Source: Enterobacteriaceae endosymbiont of Donacia thalassina
Lineage (GTDB): Bacteria > Pseudomonadota > Gammaproteobacteria > Enterobacterales > Enterobacteriaceae
Direction: 5' to 3'
Assembly (NCBI RefSeq): GCF_012568245.1
Contig: NZ_CP046188.1
Span: 64,233-128,232 of the forward strand
DNA: 64,000 bases
Shown here: positions 28,084-37,344 of the stretch, in pieces
Layout: every line of letters starts with the position of its first letter
Numbering within the stretch: the first letter of the stretch is position 1
Notes under the pieces: generated by a model
Database searches by the model: none
What the model was told of the DNA's origin: nothing
Seen by the model: only the letters and a program-made list of their open reading frames with translations
Program-made: the position numbers and the translations under genes

Positions 28084-29031
28084 TTATTTAAACATTATAG
28101 AAATAGATTCTTCGTTATTAATTCTTCTTATTGTTTCTGAAAGCATATAAGATAGAGTTAAAACTCTAATATTAGTTAATTTTTTTATTTTTTTTGTTAG
28201 AGGAATACTATCACATACAATAATTTCATCTATTGCAGAATTATAAATATTTTTAATAGCATCTCCAGAAAAAATAGCATGAGTCACATAAGCAACAACT
28301 TTTGTAGCTCCATGATTTTTTAAAGCTTTAGCTGCTTGACATAATGTACCAGCTGTATCAATAATATCATCTATTAAAATACAATCTCGTTGATTAACAT
28401 CTCCTATAATATTCATTATTTCAGTTGTATTCGAATTAGGTCTTCTTTTATCTATTATAGCCATATCTGTACCATGAAATAATTGTTTTGCTATAGATCT
28501 TGAACGTATTACACCTCCAATATCAGGAGAAACTATAATTGGATTATTATATGTATTTTTTGATATATCTTTTAAGAAGATAGAACTTGCAAAAACATTA
28601 TCTACAGGTACATTAAAAAATCCTTGAATTTGTTCTGCATGTAAATCAACAGTTAAAATTCTATTAACACCTACTCTAGATAAAAAATCAGCTATTACTT
28701 TAGCAGTAATAGGAACACGAGCAGAACGAATTCTTCGATCTTGTCTAGCATAACCAAAATAAGGAATAACAGCTGTTATTCTCCCAGCAGATGCTCTTTT
28801 AAATGCATCAATCATTATAATTAATTCAATCAAATTATCATTTGTAGGATTACAAGTTGATTGTATGATAAAAATATCATCTCCTCTTACGTTTTCATTT
28901 ATTTTAACAGATATTTCTCCATCACTAAATTTACCGACAAATATTTTACCTAAATTAATATATAAATGATTAGCAATTTTCATTGCTAATTTAGGAACAG
29001 CATTACCAGTAAATAATTTCATATGAGCCAT
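28084..29031 (-). CDS. prs: ribose-phosphate pyrophosphokinase
   Basis: Prs makes PRPP from ribose 5-phosphate and ATP. PRPP is the entry substrate for histidine (HisG) and for nucleotides. The 315 residues equal E. coli Prs. Visible are [32 protein letters not shown], the signature [12 protein letters not shown] and the PRPP-binding loop [19 protein letters not shown] precedes the ATG at 29031. It is divergent from prfA; the E. coli genes ispE, lolB and hemA between them are absent. Confidence 0.97.
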   Translation of the reverse strand: MAHMKLFTGNAVPKLAMKIANHLYINLGKIFVGKFSDGEISVKINENVRGDDIFIIQSTCNPTNDNLIELIIMIDAFKRASAGRITAVIPYFGYARQDRRIRSARVPITAKVIADFLSRVGVNRILTVDLHAEQIQGFFNVPVDNVFASSIFLKDISKNTYNNPIIVSPDIGGVIRSRSIAKQLFHGTDMAIIDKRRPNSNTTEIMNIIGDVNQRDCILIDDIIDTAGTLCQAAKALKNHGATKVVAYVTHAIFSGDAIKNIYNSAIDEIIVCDSIPLTKKIKKLTNIRVLTLSYMLSETIRRINNEESISIMFK

Positions 29032-29109
29032 AAAAATCCTTAAAATTTATATTTAAAATTTTCCTTTAAAATATCTTTTTATATAAAACATAAAATATTA
29101 TTATGTAAT

Positions 29110-29131
29110 ATATAGTATTAAAATACTATAT
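29110..29131. repeat. 22-bp palindrome between prs and prfA
   Basis: ATATAGTATT, two A, then AATACTATAT form a perfect inverted repeat in the 177-bp divergent spacer. A further TATAGTATA follows at about 29134. It could be an operator-like site or leader hairpin; nothing links it to a known regulator. Confidence 0.4.
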
Positions 29132-29208
29132 TATTATAGTATAAATAATAATGTATTTTTTATAAAAAAATTTTTATTTATAAAATTTTCAAAAATAAAA
29201 TAATAATT

Positions 29209-30279
29209 ATGAATTCTTATATGATTAAAAAACTTGATCTCTTATATAAGAGATATAAATATATATCAAAAAAATTAGGTAATTATAGAACATATAATGA
29301 TTACAATTCCTTACGTAATCTATCAACTGAATATTCAAAATTATCTAATATAATTAGACCATTTTTAAAATGGAAAAAATTACAATTAAATTTAATTAAT
29401 AATAAAATATTATTAAAAGAAAAAGATAAAGAAATATATCTAATGGTATTAGAAGATATAAAAAATATTAAAATTAAACAAAAGAAAATAGAAAAAATAT
29501 TATATAAATTACTTTCTCCAAAAAAAGAAGAAGATGATCGTAATTGTTTTATAGAAATTAAAGCTGGTTCTGGAGGAAACGAAGCTGCAATATTTGTAAA
29601 AAATATTTCTAGAATGTATATTAGATATGCAGAATCAAAAAAATGGAAAATAGAAATAATAAATATTCATTATAATGAAAATGGAAATGGTTTTAAAGAA
29701 ATTATATTAAAAATTATGGGAATAGGAGTATATGGAAAATTAAAATTTGAATCAGGAGGACATAGAGTTCAAAGAGTTCCGGAAACAGAATCACAAGGAA
29801 GAATACACACCTCTACTTGTATTATTGCTGTTATGCCTGAATTGTTAAAAACAGAAATTTCAGAAATAAATTATCAAGATCTAAAAATTGATACATTCAG
29901 ATCCTCTGGAGCTGGAGGACAACATGTAAATACAACAGATTCAGCTATAAGAATTACTCATTTACCAACTGGAATTGTAGTAGAATGTCAGGATGAAAGA
30001 TCTCAACATAAAAATAAAGCTAAAGCCTTATCTGTTTTAGCTGCAAGAATAAATACTCTAGAAATAGAAAAAAAAAATAAAGATAATGCAATAAAAAAAA
30101 AAATATTATTAGGTAGTGGAGATCGTTCAGATAGAAATAGAACATATAATTTTATTCAAAAAAGAGTTACAGATCATCGCATAAATTTAACAATTTATAA
30201 ATTAAATGAAATTATGGATGGTAATTTAGATATTTTAATAAATCCAATTATTTACCAATATAATACTATTAAACTATAA
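29209..30279 (+). CDS. prfA: peptide chain release factor 1
   Basis: RF1 ends translation at UAA and UAG. The 356 residues (E. coli 360) contain the stop-codon-recognition PxT region RVPETESQGRIHTST and the catalytic GGQ motif in RSSGAGGQHVNTTDSAIR. It is followed after 17 bp by prmC, which methylates the glutamine of that GGQ, as in E. coli. TAG stops occur in this window, for instance after the fabD A tract. Confidence 0.97.
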   Translation: MNSYMIKKLDLLYKRYKYISKKLGNYRTYNDYNSLRNLSTEYSKLSNIIRPFLKWKKLQLNLINNKILLKEKDKEIYLMVLEDIKNIKIKQKKIEKILYKLLSPKKEEDDRNCFIEIKAGSGGNEAAIFVKNISRMYIRYAESKKWKIEIINIHYNENGNGFKEIILKIMGIGVYGKLKFESGGHRVQRVPETESQGRIHTSTCIIAVMPELLKTEISEINYQDLKIDTFRSSGAGGQHVNTTDSAIRITHLPTGIVVECQDERSQHKNKAKALSVLAARINTLEIEKKNKDNAIKKKILLGSGDRSDRNRTYNFIQKRVTDHRINLTIYKLNEIMDGNLDILINPIIYQYNTIKL

Positions 30280-30296
30280 TGTAATTATAAAAAAGA

Positions 30297-31139
30297 ATGA
30301 TTATTAATCAATGGTTAAAATATGCTTCTAATTTTTTAAAAAAAAATAATATATTAACATATCAATTAGAATCAGTTGTATTATTATCTTTTGTTTTAAA
30401 AAAATCTAAATCGTGGATTTATGGTTTTGATGAAACAAAAATAAATTATAAACAATTTAAAATATTACAAAAATTTTTAAAAAGAAGAATTAAAGGAGAA
30501 CCTATAGCCTATTTATTAGGTTTTTGTGAATTTTGGTCATTAAAAATTAATGTATCACCTTATGTTTTAATACCTCGTAAAGATACAGAAATTTTAGTTG
30601 ATATTGTTTTAAAAAAAATTAATTTTAATATAAAAAAAATATTAGATTTGGGAACTGGGAGCGGTGCAATTTCATTAGCAATAGCTTCTAAATATAATTT
30701 TCTTAATATTACTGCTATAGATATTTCTCAAAAAATTATTAATTTAGCAAAATATAATGCTAAAAAATTATGTATTAATAATATTAATTTTTTAGTAAGT
30801 AATTGGTTTAATAAGTTAAAAAATAATAAATTTGATATTATAATTAGTAATCCTCCATATATAAGTTATTATGAATATTCTCTTTTAAAAAAAAAATTAA
30901 AATTTGAACCTATTAAATCATTAAGATCACTTAATAATGGATTAGCTGATTTAAATCATATTATTTCTAAATCTAAAAAATATTTAAATAATTATGGTTG
31001 GTTAATATTAGAACATGGATATAAACAAGAATATTTTTTAAAAAAAATATTTAAAATTAAAAAATTTAAAAATGTCACACAATATTGTGACATACAAGGT
31101 TATTATAGAGTTATTTGTGGACAAAAAATTTTAAAATAA
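30297..31139 (+). CDS. prmC: release factor glutamine methyltransferase PrmC
   Basis: PrmC N5-methylates the GGQ glutamine of RF1 and RF2 with SAM (metK at 61 kb would supply it). The 280 residues (E. coli 277) have an N-terminal helical domain with EPIAYLLGFCEFW and VLIPRKDTEILV, the SAM-binding ILDLGTGSGAISLAIA, and the substrate motif SNPPYI. It forms a pair with prfA. Confidence 0.95.
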   Translation: MIINQWLKYASNFLKKNNILTYQLESVVLLSFVLKKSKSWIYGFDETKINYKQFKILQKFLKRRIKGEPIAYLLGFCEFWSLKINVSPYVLIPRKDTEILVDIVLKKINFNIKKILDLGTGSGAISLAIASKYNFLNITAIDISQKIINLAKYNAKKLCINNINFLVSNWFNKLKNNKFDIIISNPPYISYYEYSLLKKKLKFEPIKSLRSLNNGLADLNHIISKSKKYLNNYGWLILEHGYKQEYFLKKIFKIKKFKNVTQYCDIQGYYRVICGQKILK

Positions 31140-31253
31140 ATAATATTAAAATATTAATTTATTTAGTTTAATTCTTTTAAAGAATATTTTTAATGTATTT
31201 AAAAGAAAAATTTTGTTATTATATTAACAATATTAATATTATGAAAATAAACA

Positions 31254-32525
31254 ATGGAACAAAATGATAATTTTACAAAAATAGATTTATCAAATCAAAC
31301 TAAATTATTAGAAATAGATCATAGAGTTATAGGGAAAAAATTAAATTTATATCATATTCAAAATAAATCTCCAGGAATGGTTTTTTGGCACAATAATGGT
31401 TATATTATTTTTAAAGAATTAGAAAAATTATTACGTTTAAAATTAAAAAAATATAATTATTTAGAAGTAAAAACTCCTTTAATAACTGATTTTTCTATCT
31501 GGGAAAAAACAGGACATTGGAAAATTTATAAAGAAGCTATTTTTACTACTTTATCAGAAAATAGAAATTATTGTATAAAACCAATGAACTGTCCTGCACA
31601 TATTCAAATTTTTCAACAAAAACTTAAGTCATATAGAGATTTACCTTTAAGAATTGCCGAATTTGGTATTTGTCATCGAAATGAACCTTCTGGTTCTTTA
31701 CATGGTCTTATGAGATTAAGAAATTTTACACAAGATGATGCTCATATTTTTTGTACAAAAAATCAAGTTAGTAGAGAAATAGAAAATTGTATTAACATGA
31801 TGTATGATGTTTATCATATTTTTGGTTTTAAAAAGTTTCTTGTAAAATTATCTACTAGGCCAACTCATAAAATTGGAGATAATAAAATTTGGGATCAAAC
31901 AGAAAATAATTTATCTTTTATTTTAAATAAATTAAATATAGATTTCAAATACCAAGAAGGGGAAGGCGCATTTTATGGTCCTAAAATAGAATTTTCTTTT
32001 TTTGATTGTTTAAATAGAGAATGGCAATGTGGTACAATACAACTAGATTTTACATTACCAAAATGTTTGAATTTATTTTATATTAATGATAAAAATAAAC
32101 GTAGTACCCCAATCATAATTCACCGTGCTATTTTAGGTTCAATAGAAAGATTTATAGGTATTTTACTTGAAGAATTTTCTGGATATTTACCTATTTGGTT
32201 AGCTCCAATACAAATTGTAATATTAAATATTAGTAAAAAACATATACAATATGTTTTAAAATTATTTACAATAATTGAAAAAAATAATATTCGTGTTAAA
32301 TATGATATAAAAAATCAAAAAATTTCATTTAAAATAAGACAATATACAATACAACATATTCCATATATCTTAATTTGTGGAGATAGGGAAATTAAAAATA
32401 ATGTTATCTCTGTACGAGATTGTTTTGGTAAAAATTTGGGATTTATGAAAATTTATGATATTATCAATAAAATAAAAAAAAAAATTAATAATTATGATAT
32501 TAATAAAAAAAATAAAGAGAGGTAA
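31254..32525 (+). CDS. thrS: threonyl-tRNA synthetase lacking the TGS and editing domains
   Basis: ThrRS charges tRNA-Thr. The product has 423 residues against 642 in E. coli. Its residue 22 (DHRVIGKKLNLYHIQ) aligns with about residue 243 of the E. coli enzyme. The whole N-terminal TGS and editing (N1/N2) region, about 220 residues, is therefore missing. The 114-bp spacer upstream is too short to hold it in another frame. The catalytic core is complete: zinc ligands in MNCPAH, DDAHIF and IHRAILGS, and FRNEP-type motif CHRNEPSGSLHG. The C-terminal anticodon-binding domain is present. E. coli MNCPGH reads MNCPAH here. Without the editing site, clearance of Ser-tRNA-Thr would be lost. The stop lies just before infC. 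Confidence 0.95.
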   Translation: MEQNDNFTKIDLSNQTKLLEIDHRVIGKKLNLYHIQNKSPGMVFWHNNGYIIFKELEKLLRLKLKKYNYLEVKTPLITDFSIWEKTGHWKIYKEAIFTTLSENRNYCIKPMNCPAHIQIFQQKLKSYRDLPLRIAEFGICHRNEPSGSLHGLMRLRNFTQDDAHIFCTKNQVSREIENCINMMYDVYHIFGFKKFLVKLSTRPTHKIGDNKIWDQTENNLSFILNKLNIDFKYQEGEGAFYGPKIEFSFFDCLNREWQCGTIQLDFTLPKCLNLFYINDKNKRSTPIIIHRAILGSIERFIGILLEEFSGYLPIWLAPIQIVILNISKKHIQYVLKLFTIIEKNNIRVKYDIKNQKISFKIRQYTIQHIPYILICGDREIKNNVISVRDCFGKNLGFMKIYDIINKIKKKINNYDINKKNKER

Positions 32526-32528
32526 AAT

Positions 32529-33068
32529 ATTAAAATTGGAAAAAAAACCATACAATTATCACGACCTAATAAAATTAATAAAAATATTAGGAGTAAAATT
32601 GTGAGATTAATAGGATTAAATGGTGAACAAATTGGGATAATTAATATCAAAGAAGCTTTAAAAAAAGCAGAAAATGTAGGATTTGATTTGGTTGAAATTA
32701 GTCCTAATTCTGTACCTCCTGTATGCCGTATAATGGATTATGGTAAATTTTTATATGCAAAAAACAAAGCTTCTAAAGAACAAAAAAAAAAACAAAAAAT
32801 AATAAATTTAAAAGAAATTAAATTTCGTCCAGGAACAGATATAGGAGATTATAAAGTTAAATTACGTAATTTAATTCGTTTTTTAAAAAAAGGAGATAAA
32901 ATAAAAGTTACTCTTAGATTTAGAGGAAGAGAAATGATGCATACTAAAATAGGATTTTTTATGTTAAATCGTATAAAAAATGACTTAGAAAGCTTAGCTA
33001 TAGTAGAATCATTTCCGACAAGAGTTGAAGGTAGGCAAATTATAATGATTTTAATACCAAAAAAATAA
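32529..33068 (+). CDS. infC: translation initiation factor IF-3, AUU start
   Basis: IF-3 binds the 30S subunit and checks start-codon pairing. Reading from ATT at 32529 gives [20 protein letters not shown], matching the E. coli N-terminus that follows its AUU start (RVQTARPNRINGEIR). The sequence AGAGAGG, which overlaps the thrS stop, lies 6 bases before this ATT and is a good Shine-Dalgarno. A GTG at 32601 would cut off 24 conserved residues, including the N-domain start. The length is 179 residues (E. coli 180). The rest ([39 protein letters not shown]) is well kept. In E. coli the AUU codon lets IF-3 repress its own synthesis; the same is likely here. ATT at 32535 is a weaker alternative. 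Confidence 0.92.
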   Translation: MKIGKKTIQLSRPNKINKNIRSKIVRLIGLNGEQIGIINIKEALKKAENVGFDLVEISPNSVPPVCRIMDYGKFLYAKNKASKEQKKKQKIINLKEIKFRPGTDIGDYKVKLRNLIRFLKKGDKIKVTLRFRGREMMHTKIGFFMLNRIKNDLESLAIVESFPTRVEGRQIIMILIPKK

Positions 33069-33099
33069 ATTTTAATTTAAAATTCTGGATTTTAATAAT

Positions 33100-33297
33100 A
33101 TGAATAAATTAAAAACAGTACGTAGTGTTGCAAAACGTTTTAAAAAAACAAGTACTGGATTATTTAAACATAAAAAAGCTAATTTAAGACATTTATTAAC
33201 TAAAAAAAATAAAAAACACAAAAGATCTTTAAGACAGAAAAAAATAGTTACAAAAGGAGATTCATATTCATTAAAAATATGTTTACCTTATTTATAA
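33100..33297 (+). CDS. rpmI: 50S ribosomal protein L35
   Basis: L35 is a basic 65-residue protein, the same length as in E. coli. [27 protein letters not shown] and CLPYL at the end match the family. It lies between infC and rplT in the conserved thrS-infC-rpmI-rplT-pheS-pheT cluster. In E. coli it is repressed with rplT by L20. Confidence 0.96.
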   Translation: MNKLKTVRSVAKRFKKTSTGLFKHKKANLRHLLTKKNKKHKRSLRQKKIVTKGDSYSLKICLPYL

Positions 33298-33342
33298 TAA
33301 GATAAATATGTAAAATATAATAATTATAGGAAATTAAATAAT

Positions 33343-33702
33343 ATGGTAAGAATTAAGCGTGGAGTTATTGCAAAAGCAAAACATAAAAAAATAATAAAAC
33401 AAGCAAAAGGATATTATGGATCACGATCTAGAACTTATCGTTCTGCTTTTCAAGCTGTAATTAAATCAGGACAATATGCTTATAGAGATAGAAAACAACG
33501 AAAAAGAAAATTTCGCCAATTATGGATTATGAAAATTAATGCAGCAGCACGTCAAAAAAATATATCTTATAATTGTTTAATGTATAAATTAAAAAAAAAT
33601 AATATAAATATAAATAGAAAAATTTTAGCTGATATAGCTATGTTTGATATTTTGTCTTTTAATAAATTGATAAATTTTTCAAATAATGAATTTAATAAAT
33701 AA
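33343..33702 (+). CDS. rplT: 50S ribosomal protein L20
   Basis: L20 is needed for early 50S assembly and binds 23S rRNA. The 119 residues (E. coli 118) start [17 protein letters not shown] and contain [17 protein letters not shown] and [21 protein letters not shown] precedes the ATG. The next gene, pheS, starts 69 bp on, without a visible Phe-rich leader peptide. Confidence 0.97.
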   Translation: MVRIKRGVIAKAKHKKIIKQAKGYYGSRSRTYRSAFQAVIKSGQYAYRDRKQRKRKFRQLWIMKINAAARQKNISYNCLMYKLKKNNININRKILADIAMFDILSFNKLINFSNNEFNK

Positions 33703-33771
33703 AATTTATTAAATTAAAATATTTTCTTATATATAATTATTTTTATTATTATATTAATGAGAATATTATAT

Positions 33772-34767
33772 ATGGTATATGATGATATAGTTATTATTGC
33801 AAAAAAAGAAATTTATGCGATAAAGAGTATTAATGATCTAAATATATTAAAAATTAAATATTTAGGTAAGAAAGGATATATTACAACACAATTTTTATTA
33901 ATAAAAAATTTAGTAAAAAAGGAAAGAATAAATAAAAGTATTATTATTAATAAACAGAAAAAACAAATAAAAAAAATAATAGAAAAACGTAAAAAAGAAA
34001 TAGAACTAGAAAAAAATGATAAAAAGCTTTTAAATCAAAAAATTGATATTTCATTACCTGGAAAATATATTAAAATCGGTTCTGAACATCCTATAAAAAA
34101 TATAATTAGTGAAATTGAAAAATTTTTTATCAAAATTGGTTTTGAAATAGTTATAGGTCCGGAAATAGAAGATGTTTATCATAATTTTGATGCATTAAAT
34201 ATTCCAAAATATCATCCTATAAGAAAAGAACAAGATACATTTTGGTTAGATAAAAATGTTTTATTACGTACTCAAACTTCTAATGTTCAAATTAGAATAA
34301 TGAAAAAAACAAAACCTCCCATACGTATATTAACTTCCGGAAAAGTATATCGTAATGATTATGATAGTAGTCATACACCAATGTTTCATCAAATAGAAGG
34401 ATTATTTATTGATAAAAAAGTAACTTTTACAGATTTAAAAGGAATATTAATCTTGTTCTTAAACTTTTTTTTTGGTAAAAAATGTAAAATACGTTTTAGA
34501 CCTTCTTATTTTCCTTTTACAGAACCTTCTTTAGAAATAGATATTTTAAATAAAAACAAAGAATGGATAGAAATTTTAGGAGCTGGAATGGTACATCCTA
34601 ATGTTTTAAAAAATGTTAAAATAAATTTTATAAAATATCGTGGATTTGCTTTTGGTTTAGGAGTAGAACGATTAGCTATGTTACGTTATAATATTCATGA
34701 TATACGTTCATTTTATGAAAATGATATACGTTTTCTTAAACAATTTAAATTTAATAATTTTATATGA
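33772..34767 (+). CDS. pheS: phenylalanyl-tRNA synthetase alpha subunit
   Basis: This is the catalytic subunit of the alpha2-beta2 PheRS. I place the start at the ATG at 33772, which aligns with the E. coli N-terminus (331 residues versus 327); an ATG 15 bases upstream is in frame. The N-terminal coiled-coil has YLGKKGYI. The class II core shows GPEIEDVYHNFDALNIP, RTQTSNVQIR, YRNDYDSSHTPMFHQ, FRPSYFPFTEPS and the C-terminal GFAFGLGVERLAMLRY. Its TGA overlaps the pheT ATG by four bases (ATGA), coupling the two. Confidence 0.96.
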   Translation: MVYDDIVIIAKKEIYAIKSINDLNILKIKYLGKKGYITTQFLLIKNLVKKERINKSIIINKQKKQIKKIIEKRKKEIELEKNDKKLLNQKIDISLPGKYIKIGSEHPIKNIISEIEKFFIKIGFEIVIGPEIEDVYHNFDALNIPKYHPIRKEQDTFWLDKNVLLRTQTSNVQIRIMKKTKPPIRILTSGKVYRNDYDSSHTPMFHQIEGLFIDKKVTFTDLKGILILFLNFFFGKKCKIRFRPSYFPFTEPSLEIDILNKNKEWIEILGAGMVHPNVLKNVKINFIKYRGFAFGLGVERLAMLRYNIHDIRSFYENDIRFLKQFKFNNFI

Positions 34768-37244
34768 TTAAGTTCAGTGCATCATGGTTAAAAGAATGGT
34801 TAAATTATAATAAAGACATTCATTCTTTATCAAAGATAATAACAATATTAGGATTTGAAATAGAAAAAATTGAATATATTAAAAATAATATAAATTTTGA
34901 TAATATTTTAGTAGGAGAAATTGTAAAATACTATGTATATCAAAAAAATCCTAAAATTTATAAATTAATAATATTAATTAATAATGGAAGATTTTTAAAA
35001 ATATTTTCTAATATAAATAATTTAAAAAATAAAACTAAAGTTATTTTAGCAACCAAAGATTCTTCATTATATAAAAAATATATTAAAATTCCAGAATATT
35101 CTTTTTTACTTAAATCTGAAGGATTATTATGTTCTAATAAAATTATTAATTCATATAAAAAAAAAATTTTAAAAAATGATATAATTAAATTACCCTATAA
35201 TAGTTATAATGGGGAAAATGCAAATCAATATTTAAAAAAAATAACTGATAATATATTACATATTAATATACCTACTAATAGACCCGATTGTTTAAGTATA
35301 TTAGGACTAACTAGAGATTTATCTGTTTTAAATAACGTTTTTTTTTTACAAAAACCATATAATAATATTTTACTTAAAAAATCAAAAAAATATAATATTA
35401 ATATTAATTTTAATAAAAATATTAATGATATATTATATCAATATAATTATTGCATAGTTAAAAATATTGATCTTACAAAAGAAATTCCACTATTTATTAA
35501 AAATAGATTATTCCAATCTGGAATTAAAATTTCCATCGAAAATCCATTATTAAATATTTATAATTATATAATTTTAGAACTAGGATATCCTATTCAATTT
35601 TATGATTTTAATAAAATTACCGGTGATATTTATATCAAAAGTAAAAAAAAAAATCAAAATAATATATTAAATTTTGAAAATAAAAATATTAATTTAATAA
35701 ATAATAATTCTTTATTAATCATAAAAGATAAATCTAAAATAATTTCTATACCTGGAATAATACAAAATAAAGATGTAATCATTCAATTAACAACAAAAAA
35801 TATTCTAATAGAATGTTTCTTTATAAATAAAAAATATTTTGAATATTTATTTAATGAAAATAGTTATTTTAATAATAATTCTAACATATATAATAGATTT
35901 TTAGATCCATTAATACAAAAAGAAGTTATAATAAGAACAGTAAATTTAATAATAGAAATATTTGGTGGTGATAGAAGTAAAATTTATTCAATTAATATGA
36001 ATAGTATTAATTATATACAAAAAATTATTAAATTATCATTTAAAAATATATATAAAATTTTAGGTTTTCATATTTTAAAAAAAAATATAATTAATATTTT
36101 AAATAAATTAAATTTTTTAATTATAAAAAAAACAATTAATTATTTTATTATTAAAATACCTAGTTGGCGTAATGATATAAATATTGAAGAAGATATAATA
36201 GAAGAAATTATCCGTATATATGGATATAATAAAATTCCTAATAAGATAGAAATATGTTTGATCAAAAAAAATATTTTAAAAAAGCAAAATTTAAAATTAA
36301 AAAATACAAAAATTAATTTTAAAAAAATTAAAAATATTTTAATTCATAAAGGATATCATGAAGTAATTAATTACAGTTTTATTAATCCTAAAATACAATC
36401 AATTTTATATCCAAAAATAGAAGAAATTAAAATTCAGAATCCCCTTACAAATGAAACATCTGTTATGCGTTGTTCTTTAATATGTGGTTTAATAAATAAT
36501 ATTATTTATAATCAAAATAGACAACAAAAAAATTTACGTTTTTTTGAATATGGATTATGCTTTTTCAAAAATTTAAAAAAAAAAATAGGAATATCACAAA
36601 AATTAATATTATCTGGAATAACAAATGGAAATTTATATTCTGATTATTGGGGTGAAAAAAATAAATTAATAAATTTTTATGATATAAAAGGTGATATAGA
36701 ATATTTTTTTGATTTTTTAAAAAAAAATAATAAAATAGAATTTCGTCAACAAAAAAATATTACAATATTACATCCATATATTAGTTCATTAATATATTTT
36801 AATAATATATATATTGGATATATTGGAATGTTACATCCTAAATTTACTAATTATTTTAATATAAATTACGATACTTTTTTATTTGAAATTTTTTTTGATA
36901 AAATTATTGTAAATAATATTTTAAATTTACAAAAAATTATTAATTTACCGGTAAATAAAAGAGATATATCTTTTTCAATTAAAAAAAACATCTATTTTAT
37001 AGATATTTTATCTTTTTTAAAAAAATTAAAATTAAAAGATATAATAAAAATAAAATTAATTGATATATATCAAGGAAATAATATTCCTGTAGGATATAAA
37101 AATATTACATTAAGTATATTTATACAAAATAAATATCATACATTAACTGAACAAGAAATTAATAGTATTATAAAACAATGTATTTTCGAATTAAAAAAAA
37201 AATTTCAAATTTTATTTAAAGATTATATTGATAATCATCAATAA
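34764..37244 (+). CDS. pheT: phenylalanyl-tRNA synthetase beta subunit with eroded editing site
   Basis: The beta subunit binds tRNA-Phe and normally hydrolyses mischarged Tyr-tRNA-Phe in its B3/B4 domain. It has 826 residues (E. coli 795). The EMAP-like tRNA-binding domain, B3/B4, B5 (SWRNDINIEEDIIEEI) and C-terminal FDX-ACB domain are all present. An ungapped comparison of the editing-site segments with E. coli PheT shows changes. MHAFD reads IQFYD (Q278), the GGEHS stretch reads QNKDV (334-338), and LHTDASHR reads YFNNNSNI (368-375). Only the glutamate in ILIEC (350) stays. So the domain is there but the editing pocket seems lost. It is translated in coupling with pheS. Confidence 0.94.
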   Translation: MIKFSASWLKEWLNYNKDIHSLSKIITILGFEIEKIEYIKNNINFDNILVGEIVKYYVYQKNPKIYKLIILINNGRFLKIFSNINNLKNKTKVILATKDSSLYKKYIKIPEYSFLLKSEGLLCSNKIINSYKKKILKNDIIKLPYNSYNGENANQYLKKITDNILHINIPTNRPDCLSILGLTRDLSVLNNVFFLQKPYNNILLKKSKKYNININFNKNINDILYQYNYCIVKNIDLTKEIPLFIKNRLFQSGIKISIENPLLNIYNYIILELGYPIQFYDFNKITGDIYIKSKKKNQNNILNFENKNINLINNNSLLIIKDKSKIISIPGIIQNKDVIIQLTTKNILIECFFINKKYFEYLFNENSYFNNNSNIYNRFLDPLIQKEVIIRTVNLIIEIFGGDRSKIYSINMNSINYIQKIIKLSFKNIYKILGFHILKKNIINILNKLNFLIIKKTINYFIIKIPSWRNDINIEEDIIEEIIRIYGYNKIPNKIEICLIKKNILKKQNLKLKNTKINFKKIKNILIHKGYHEVINYSFINPKIQSILYPKIEEIKIQNPLTNETSVMRCSLICGLINNIIYNQNRQQKNLRFFEYGLCFFKNLKKKIGISQKLILSGITNGNLYSDYWGEKNKLINFYDIKGDIEYFFDFLKKNNKIEFRQQKNITILHPYISSLIYFNNIYIGYIGMLHPKFTNYFNINYDTFLFEIFFDKIIVNNILNLQKIINLPVNKRDISFSIKKNIYFIDILSFLKKLKLKDIIKIKLIDIYQGNNIPVGYKNITLSIFIQNKYHTLTEQEINSIIKQCIFELKKKFQILFKDYIDNHQ

Positions 37245-37344
37245 AATTTTTTAATTAATTTTTTTATATTAATTTAATTTTTAATATAAAAAAATATATA
37301 TTATTTATATAATAAATATATTTATATTATAAAAAAGTAAAAAA

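Noticed and set aside
32601..32603. GTG start for infC
   Set aside because: It would remove the conserved N-terminal residues that are encoded in frame from the ATT at 32529.
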